Assembly: GCA_900555805.1 (NCBI GenBank)
Contig: USMJ01000022.1
Location: 1-10,029 of the forward strand
DNA length: 10,029 bases
Direction of reading: 5' to 3'
From: an uncultured Oscillospiraceae bacterium
GTDB lineage: Bacteria > Bacillota > Clostridia > Oscillospirales > Acutalibacteraceae
Below the pieces are notes generated by a model that was not told where the DNA came from, ran no database searches, and was given only the letters and a program-made list of their open reading frames with translations. Position 1 is the first letter of the stretch. Each line of letters opens with the position of its first letter. The position numbers and the translations under genes were made by a program. Positions 6,573 to 10,029 of the stretch are shown piece by piece.

Positions 6573-7583
6573 ATGGCTAAACGACTCGGTACACACACAA
6601 TTGAGCTTGAAAGCAAGCCTCATATCCTCTCGAACGCCGCTGTTGTCGGCAGAAAAGAGGGCGAGGGACCTCTCAGCGACGAATTCGACTTCATAAACGA
6701 AGACACGACCATGGGCGAAGAAACATGGGAGAAAGCCGAAAGCACTATCTTAAAGAAAGCCGTCTCGGCCGTGCTCGAAAAGACGGGACTTAAAGCAAGC
6801 GACATTCAGACGATATTCTCGGGCGATCTTCTTAATCAATGTATAGGTTCGAGCTTCGGCATAAGGGATTTCGGAATACCGTTCGTCGGCGTATACGGCG
6901 CCTGCTCGACAATGGCTCTGTCGTTATGCATGGCGAGCCTCGCGATCGAAAGCGGAGCGTATAAAAGAGCCTTGGCGGCGACCTCGTCTCACTTCTGCTC
7001 GGCTGAAAAGCAGTTTCGTTATCCGCTCGAATACGGCGGACAAAGACCGCCCTCGGCTCAGTGGACGGTTACGGGAGCAGGAGCGGCTATCTTAGAAAAG
7101 TCTGTCGGCTCGCCCTATATAGACGCTATACACATAGGTACAATTCAGGATCTCGGAATCAAGGACGGCAACAACATGGGAGCCGCTATGGCGCCCGCCG
7201 CCAAAAAGACGATAAGCGATTTTCTCAAGGACACGCAGACGAAGCCCGACGACTATGACCTTATTCTAACAGGCGATCTCGGCGACGTCGGCTCAAGGCT
7301 TCTCCATGAGCTTCTCATGAAAGACTGCAACATTGATATTTCGCCAGTTCATAATGACTGCGGACTGATGATATATAACCTTAAAGCTCAGGATGTTCAT
7401 TCGGGCGGCTCGGGCTGCGGATGCAGCGCAAGCGTGCTTTGCTCGAAGATATTGAACGGATTCAGAAAGGGCGAATACAAGAAAGTAATGTTCGTCGCGA
7501 CGGGAGCGCTGATGTCGCCCGTGTCAAGCCTTCAGGGCGAGAGCATTCCCGGAATAGCGCACGGCGTTATCATAAAAGCATAA
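6573..7583 (+). CDS. spoVAD: Stage V sporulation protein AD
   Basis: A 336-residue soluble protein with a thiolase/ketosynthase-like fold. SpoVAD of Bacillus binds dipicolinic acid and sits on the outer face of the inner spore membrane. Visible marks: the start MAKRLGTHTIELESKPHILS, GDLLNQCIGSSFGIRDF (about 85-101), the thiolase-like Cys motif VGVYGACSTMALSLCMASLAIESG (about 106-129), SSHFCSAEKQFRYPLEYGGQRPP (about 138-160), the Gly/Cys-rich HSGGSGCGCSASVLCSK (276-292) and the C-terminal FVATGALMSPVSSLQGESIPGIAHGV. Length and motifs are complete. The ATG at 6573 follows AAAGGGAGGAG, a very strong ribosome binding site, 13 bases after spoVAC. Confidence in identity is very high. Confidence 0.97.
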   Translation: MAKRLGTHTIELESKPHILSNAAVVGRKEGEGPLSDEFDFINEDTTMGEETWEKAESTILKKAVSAVLEKTGLKASDIQTIFSGDLLNQCIGSSFGIRDFGIPFVGVYGACSTMALSLCMASLAIESGAYKRALAATSSHFCSAEKQFRYPLEYGGQRPPSAQWTVTGAGAAILEKSVGSPYIDAIHIGTIQDLGIKDGNNMGAAMAPAAKKTISDFLKDTQTKPDDYDLILTGDLGDVGSRLLHELLMKDCNIDISPVHNDCGLMIYNLKAQDVHSGGSGCGCSASVLCSKILNGFRKGEYKKVMFVATGALMSPVSSLQGESIPGIAHGVIIKA

Positions 7584-7688
7584 GCTGAGGAGAGCCGAAC
7601 CATATACGTTTTTTTACGCGATCTGCACGCAAAGACCGCCGCCAAAATCGTGTTCGGATTTGCATTCAATGCTATAAGGAGGAGAATT

Positions 7689-7877
7689 ATGGATATTTTC
7701 GGCAGTTTCAAGTGTATAGCGTGTCTTTTAAAGACGCTCAAGATCTTACATTGCGTTAAAAAAGCGGTATGCGCCGGTATAATCTGCGTCATAGCCGCTG
7801 TCGCCGTTATGAGTTTAACCGAGAATAAAGCCGAGGTTAAACACATGATCAAACAGATAAAGAAGAAGGTGATGTGA
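7689..7877 (+). CDS. Small Cys-rich single-pass membrane protein inside the spoVA cluster (unrecognised)
   Basis: A 62-residue basic protein between spoVAD and spoVAE. I do not recognise a family. It starts at the ATG at 7689, eight bases after the strong AAGGAGG (7676-7682), rather than at the in-frame ATG at 7650, which has no ribosome binding site. The N-terminal part is amphipathic and Cys-rich (C9, C12, C22, C28, C33, including C-I-A-C). One hydrophobic segment spans about residues 26-43, followed by a charged, Lys-rich tail. The stop TGA overlaps the spoVAE ATG as TGATG, implying translational coupling. A 105-base gap separates it from spoVAD. The strong ribosome binding site, coupling and position argue for a real gene made with the SpoVA proteins, perhaps a small partner of the channel; that role is inference. 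Confidence 0.72.
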   Translation: MDIFGSFKCIACLLKTLKILHCVKKAVCAGIICVIAAVAVMSLTENKAEVKHMIKQIKKKVM

Positions 7878-8239
7878 TGGGCTGGGATCTTCTCTGGGCT
7901 TTCCTTATCGGCGGAGCGATATGCGTTATAGGTCAGCTTCTCATTGACTACACAAAGCTGACCCCCGGCAAAATTCTCGTTATGTTCGTCGTCATCGGCG
8001 TTCTGTTGGGCGCCGTCGGTGTGTATAAGCCGTTGGTCGAGTTCGCCGGCTGCGGAGCCACCGTTCCATTGACAGGCTTCGGTTACTCGCTCGCCGAGGG
8101 TACAAAAAAAGCAATATCCGAAGACGGAGCGCTCGGAATAGTCACGGGCGGACTGACCGCCACTTCGGCAGGCATCACCGCCGCCGTTGTCCTCGGGCTT
8201 ATACTCTCCGTCATAGCCAAACCGAAAGATAAATCTTAA
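7877..8239 (+). CDS. spoVAE: Stage V sporulation protein AE (SpoVAEB type)
   Basis: A 120-residue integral membrane protein of the SpoVA dipicolinic-acid transport complex, corresponding to the Bacillus SpoVAEB part. Signature LVEFAGCGATVPLTGFGYSLAEG (about 53-75) parallels the FAGAGTMVPITGFANSI block of SpoVAC, showing the two are related. Hydrophobic segments: about 5-24 (LLWAFLIGGAICVIGQLLI), 34-50 and 88-113. The ATG at 7877 is chosen over the GTG at 7874 because it sits in a TGATG overlap with the upstream micro-ORF and has AAGGTGAT at about 7866-7873. The soluble SpoVAEA and the GerA-like SpoVAF found in Bacillus do not follow; the next gene is a separately transcribed secreted protein. 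Confidence 0.94.
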   Translation: MGWDLLWAFLIGGAICVIGQLLIDYTKLTPGKILVMFVVIGVLLGAVGVYKPLVEFAGCGATVPLTGFGYSLAEGTKKAISEDGALGIVTGGLTATSAGITAAVVLGLILSVIAKPKDKS

Positions 8240-8250
8240 TTGTTACTGTA

Positions 8251-8279
8251 TTTACAAATTCCTCCCGAAGATGTATAAT
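8251..8279 (+). promoter_or_regulatory. Sigma-A promoter of the secreted protein gene
   Basis: TTTACA (8251-8256, 5 of 6 consensus bases), a 17-base spacer and a perfect TATAAT (8274-8279). Transcription should begin near 8286, about 24 bases before the start codon. It lies right after spoVAE with no clear terminator between them, so some spoVA read-through is possible. Confidence 0.8.
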
Positions 8280-8309
8280 AATGTATATCAAATTCAGGAG
8301 GAATTCACA

Positions 8310-9386
8310 ATGAAAAAGAAAACAGTCAGAGTAATTTCAGCAGTTCTCTTAGTCTGTATGCTCATGTCGCTTGCTATACCGGCGTTTGCGTCATCTGACG
8401 GAACCTCTTTCAGCTTCAGATTCGACTCGAAGCAGAAGAACGTCAGAAACACATATCCCGATTATAAGGCTATATTCGACGCCGAGTATTCAACCACCCC
8501 CGTCCCGGGAGTTGAGCGTACAAAATTCGGAGACGGCGACGTTTCGACAACAATGGTACCCCAGGGTCTGTGTATCGCGGGAAATTATCTTCTCGTGACG
8601 GCGTATGACTACGAAAAAGTACACAATTCGGTTATCTACGTCATGTCAAACGACGACGTTAAGAACCGCAGACTGCTTTCAACGGTCGTTCTTCCCGACA
8701 AGAACCATGTCGGCGGAATAACCTTTGACGGCGAATATGTCTGGGTCGCGAGAAGCACAAAGAAAGAGATCGGCGCGATCAAGCTTTCCGACTTCGACGA
8801 GGCGGCTAAACATGAAGTCTACAGCGTAAACTATTATAAGAAGGTCAAGTGCCTGACGACGGCTTCGTTCATAACCTATTATGACGGAAAGATCTGGGTC
8901 GGACTTTATGACGCCGACAAAGCGGCAACTCTCCAGGGCTTCGAGCTTAATAAAGAAACCATGACCCTCGACCTCAAATGCACGGCGGTCGTACCCAAGA
9001 GATGTCAGGGCGCGACGTTCACCGAGAGAAACGGTAAGACCTACCTTATAACTTCGTCCTCATACGGAAGAAATCTTTCGTCATATATCAGATCATATGA
9101 GTTCTCATATAACGGCGAAAAGGGCGACACCTCGCTTGTCAACGAATTCACGCTTCCCCCGATGACGGAGGAGCTTGAGATCTGCGGCGATCATCTTCTG
9201 ATTATGACGGAAGCTCCTGCCACGGAATACAGCGCCGCTTCGGCTAATTGCTGCATAAATCCGATGGACAGAATAAGCGCGGCGAAGCTTGACGATATCG
9301 TTTCCGAAGAACCCGTCGGCTTCTTCGCGAGACTCTGGGCGAAATTCATCGACTTTTTAGGAAAACTGTTCGGCATCACATGCTGA
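8310..9386 (+). CDS. Secreted beta-propeller-like protein with amphipathic C-terminal tail
   Basis: A 358-residue exported protein of unknown function. The start is the ATG at 8310: AGGAGG (8296-8301) precedes it by 8 bases and it opens a classical signal peptide (MKKKT, a hydrophobic core, then AFA-SSD with cleavage near residue 27). An in-frame ATG at 8271 overlaps the promoter -10 region and is not credible. The mature part shows four or five repeating beta-rich units with recurring hydrophobic strands and short Gly turns: PQGLCIAGNYLLVTAYDY (84-101), HVGGITFDGEYVWVARS (133-149), ASFITYYDGKIWVGLYDA (185-202), CQGATFTERNGKTYLITSS (232-250) and TEELEICGDHLLIMTEAPA (286-304), as in YncE/kelch-like propellers. 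No catalytic motif is recognised. The last 22 residues, rich in F, W, L and K, look like an amphipathic membrane-associating helix ending in Cys. It is probably a cell-surface or secreted binding protein (inference). Confidence 0.8.
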   Translation: MKKKTVRVISAVLLVCMLMSLAIPAFASSDGTSFSFRFDSKQKNVRNTYPDYKAIFDAEYSTTPVPGVERTKFGDGDVSTTMVPQGLCIAGNYLLVTAYDYEKVHNSVIYVMSNDDVKNRRLLSTVVLPDKNHVGGITFDGEYVWVARSTKKEIGAIKLSDFDEAAKHEVYSVNYYKKVKCLTTASFITYYDGKIWVGLYDADKAATLQGFELNKETMTLDLKCTAVVPKRCQGATFTERNGKTYLITSSSYGRNLSSYIRSYEFSYNGEKGDTSLVNEFTLPPMTEELEICGDHLLIMTEAPATEYSAASANCCINPMDRISAAKLDDIVSEEPVGFFARLWAKFIDFLGKLFGITC

Positions 9387-9420
9387 AACGAGACAAAAAA
9401 AGATAAGTGTTAAAATAAAA

Positions 9421-9476
9421 GTCAGGGATTATTAAATTTGATAAAACATTAACAAATTTTTGTTAAATCCCTTGAC
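9421..9476. repeat. Long imperfect dyad overlapping the ATPase operon promoter
   Basis: GTCAGGGATT (9421-9430) is complementary to AATCCC-T-TGAC (9466-9476) with one bulged T. Inside it lies a second dyad, TTAACAAA and TTTGTTAA (9450-9467). The right arm overlaps the -35 box TTGACG. It could be an operator or the terminator/processing structure of the preceding gene; no T-tract follows, so an operator reading is slightly favoured. Confidence 0.45.
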
Positions 9477-9500
9477 GAAGGCTTTTTGGGGTGCTATAAT
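9472..9500 (+). promoter_or_regulatory. Strong sigma-A promoter (extended -10) of the ATPase leader
   Basis: TTGACG (9472-9477, 5 of 6 consensus bases), a 17-base spacer and a perfect TATAAT (9495-9500) preceded by TGC, an extended -10 motif. Transcription should begin near 9507. This is the best promoter in the window and suggests high constitutive initiation. Confidence 0.88.
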
Positions 9501-9506
9501 CGCATC

Positions 9507-9637
9507 GTTAAAAGTTAATAGAAGTAGTTGCGAAAAGTAATTGCGTTTTTAATGGGAGCTGTCTGTAGGGACCGCTCCCTTTTTGCTTATAACGGCTTCA
9601 ATATTGACTTTTAAATCAGGTAACGGGAGGTGATCCT
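9507..9637 (+). promoter_or_regulatory. Terminator-containing 5' leader of the V/A-ATPase operon (attenuator or small RNA candidate)
   Basis: About 131 nt lie between the predicted transcript start and the subunit G/H start. The first 78 nt end in an intrinsic terminator at 9554-9584, so transcripts either stop there as a small RNA or read into the ATPase genes. It contains an imperfect direct repeat, AGTAGTTGCG (9523-9532) and AGTAATTGCG (9536-9545), 13 bases apart. The 5' arm of the terminator (GGGAGC) resembles the gene's ribosome binding site (GGGAGG), so the 3' arm CTCCC could pair with either. I do not recognise a known riboswitch class; regulation by attenuation is inference. Confidence 0.55.
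9554..9584 (+). terminator. Intrinsic terminator within the ATPase leader
   Basis: GGGAGC (9554-9559) pairs with GCTCCC (9574-9579). GTC (9561-9563) pairs with GAC (9570-9572) after a T/C mismatch, leaving a 6-base loop. A run of five Ts follows (9580-9584). Confidence 0.8.
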
Positions 9638-9949
9638 ATGGCGTCCGAAGCGGTCGAAAAGATAGTTCGGCGTGAAAAAGAGGTTGAACAAAAGATCCAA
9701 GACGCCGTTACGCAGTGCAACGGCAGAATAGAAAAAGCCCGTCTTGATGCGGAAAAAAACGCTCAGGAAATGAGATCAGCCGCAGCCGAAGAAAGCCGAA
9801 AGCTTTTATCGGAGAGCGAGAAAGAGGCGGAGAAAATAATCACCGCCGAAAATGAAAGAAACAAAGCCGTTCTTCAGAAATTGAGGGACGACGCCGGAAA
9901 AAAGACCGAAAAAGCCATCGACAGAATTATAGAAATTCTGATCGGCTGA
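9638..9949 (+). CDS. ntpF: V/A-type ATPase subunit G/H (peripheral stalk, NtpF-like)
   Basis: A 103-residue, highly charged protein that is almost entirely predicted coiled coil: long runs of Lys, Glu, Ala and Gln with no Pro and few aromatic residues, ending in a short hydrophobic segment (AIDRIIEILIG). This is the form of the peripheral-stalk G/H subunit of V/A-type ATPases, which pairs with subunit E to link the catalytic head to membrane subunit I. Such short coiled coils have weak sequence signatures, so identification rests heavily on context: the next frame begins like subunit I, the F-I order of the Enterococcus ntp operon. The ATG at 9638 follows GGGAGGTGAT (9625-9634), an almost perfect ribosome binding site. 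The only Cys is in the N-terminal third. The ATPase pumps H+ or Na+; which one cannot be told here. Confidence 0.82.
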   Translation: MASEAVEKIVRREKEVEQKIQDAVTQCNGRIEKARLDAEKNAQEMRSAAAEESRKLLSESEKEAEKIITAENERNKAVLQKLRDDAGKKTEKAIDRIIEILIG

Positions 9950-9978
9950 AACAGTGAAGATGAAAAGAAGGTGATTTT

Positions 9979-10029
9979 ACGGCGAAACTGAACATGAAAA
10001 AAATCGAGATTATCGCCCTTCTGACCGAC
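9979..10029 (+). CDS. ntpI: V/A-type ATPase subunit I (NtpI-like), 3' partial, apparent ACG start
   Basis: The frame from 9979 to the window edge reads (T/M)AKLNMKKIEIIALLTD, the usual N-terminus of the large membrane subunit I, which carries the stator and half of the ion path. AAGGTGAT (9969-9976) stands at normal distance from the ACG at 9979. The frame has a TGA at 9961-9963 and no ATG, GTG or TTG between it and 9994. Either ACG is used as a weak start (or is a sequence error or mutation of ATG), or translation starts at the ATG at 9994, which lacks a ribosome binding site and removes the conserved AKL residues. The gene begins 29 bases after the G/H stop and runs out of the window after 17 codons. 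Confidence 0.72.

Noticed and set aside
7650..7688. Upstream in-frame ATG at 7650 for the spoVA micro-ORF
   Set aside because: It has no ribosome binding site, and the strong AAGGAGG at 7676-7682 points to the ATG at 7689.
7532..7852. Minus-strand open frame of 106 codons across the spoVAD-spoVAE gap
   Set aside because: It mostly shadows the micro-ORF and the end of spoVAD. No ribosome binding site was seen, whereas the + strand micro-ORF has a strong one and a coupled stop.
8271..8309. Upstream in-frame ATG at 8271 for the secreted protein
   Set aside because: It overlaps the TATAAT -10 region, has no ribosome binding site, and would bury the signal peptide behind 13 residues.
9604..9609. 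TTGACT as a second -35 box just before the subunit G/H gene
   Set aside because: No -10 box is found 16-18 bases downstream, where the ribosome binding site lies instead.
1..10029. CRISPR array, tRNA/rRNA genes, phage or defence modules
   Set aside because: I saw no regularly spaced repeats, no tRNA-like cloverleaf and no phage or defence protein families. The only mobile sequence is the decayed insertion element.

Overview
The window reads as a chromosomal segment of an endospore-forming member of the Bacillota, class Clostridia, probably a gut-type anaerobe. Evidence: a spoVA sporulation cluster, a ferredoxin-linked 2-oxoacid oxidoreductase, the start of a V/A-type ATPase operon, strong AGGAGG-type ribosome binding sites, and sigma-A promoters of Gram-positive type. 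All recognisable genes lie on the + strand. Species cannot be named from the sequence.

Layout. (1) 1-4881 is one tightly packed amino-acid catabolism operon, cut at the window's left edge. It holds the alpha (vorB-like, partial), beta and gamma subunits of a 2-oxoacid:ferredoxin oxidoreductase, a nitrilase-superfamily amidase (omega-amidase-like), a branched-chain aminotransferase (ilvE) and a TIM-barrel amidohydrolase. Gaps range from a 4-base overlap to 15 bases. Likely flow: the aminotransferase deaminates Val/Leu/Ile to 2-oxoacids; the oxidoreductase decarboxylates these to acyl-CoA and reduces ferredoxin; the amidase may recycle 2-oxoglutaramate to 2-oxoglutarate. The amidohydrolase substrate is unknown. 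(2) 4887-6006 holds a decayed IS1182-like insertion sequence. It has 18-bp terminal inverted repeats (4915-4932 and 5939-5956), its own promoter and terminators, and a transposase broken by a TGA codon and by an in-frame loss of the middle of the catalytic domain. It sits between the catabolic operon and the spore genes and is flanked by further hairpins. (3) 6116-8239 is the spoVA cluster: spoVAC, spoVAD, an unrecognised 62-residue Cys-rich membrane micro-ORF, and spoVAE. This machinery moves Ca-dipicolinic acid across the inner spore membrane. (4) 8251-9386 is a monocistronic secreted beta-propeller-like protein with its own sigma-A promoter and an unusual amphipathic C-terminal tail. (5) 9421-10029 starts a V/A-type ATPase operon. 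It has a near-consensus extended -10 promoter, a leader of about 130 nt containing an intrinsic terminator, the subunit G/H (NtpF-like) gene, and the first codons of subunit I (NtpI-like). The subunit I reading frame appears to begin at an ACG codon.

Most worth following up: the terminator-bearing leader before the ATPase operon, whose 5' terminator arm copies the downstream ribosome binding site; the apparent ACG start of subunit I; the micro-ORF inside spoVA; and the IS remnant with hairpins merging into its ends. I see no CRISPR array, tRNA, rRNA or clear defence system.
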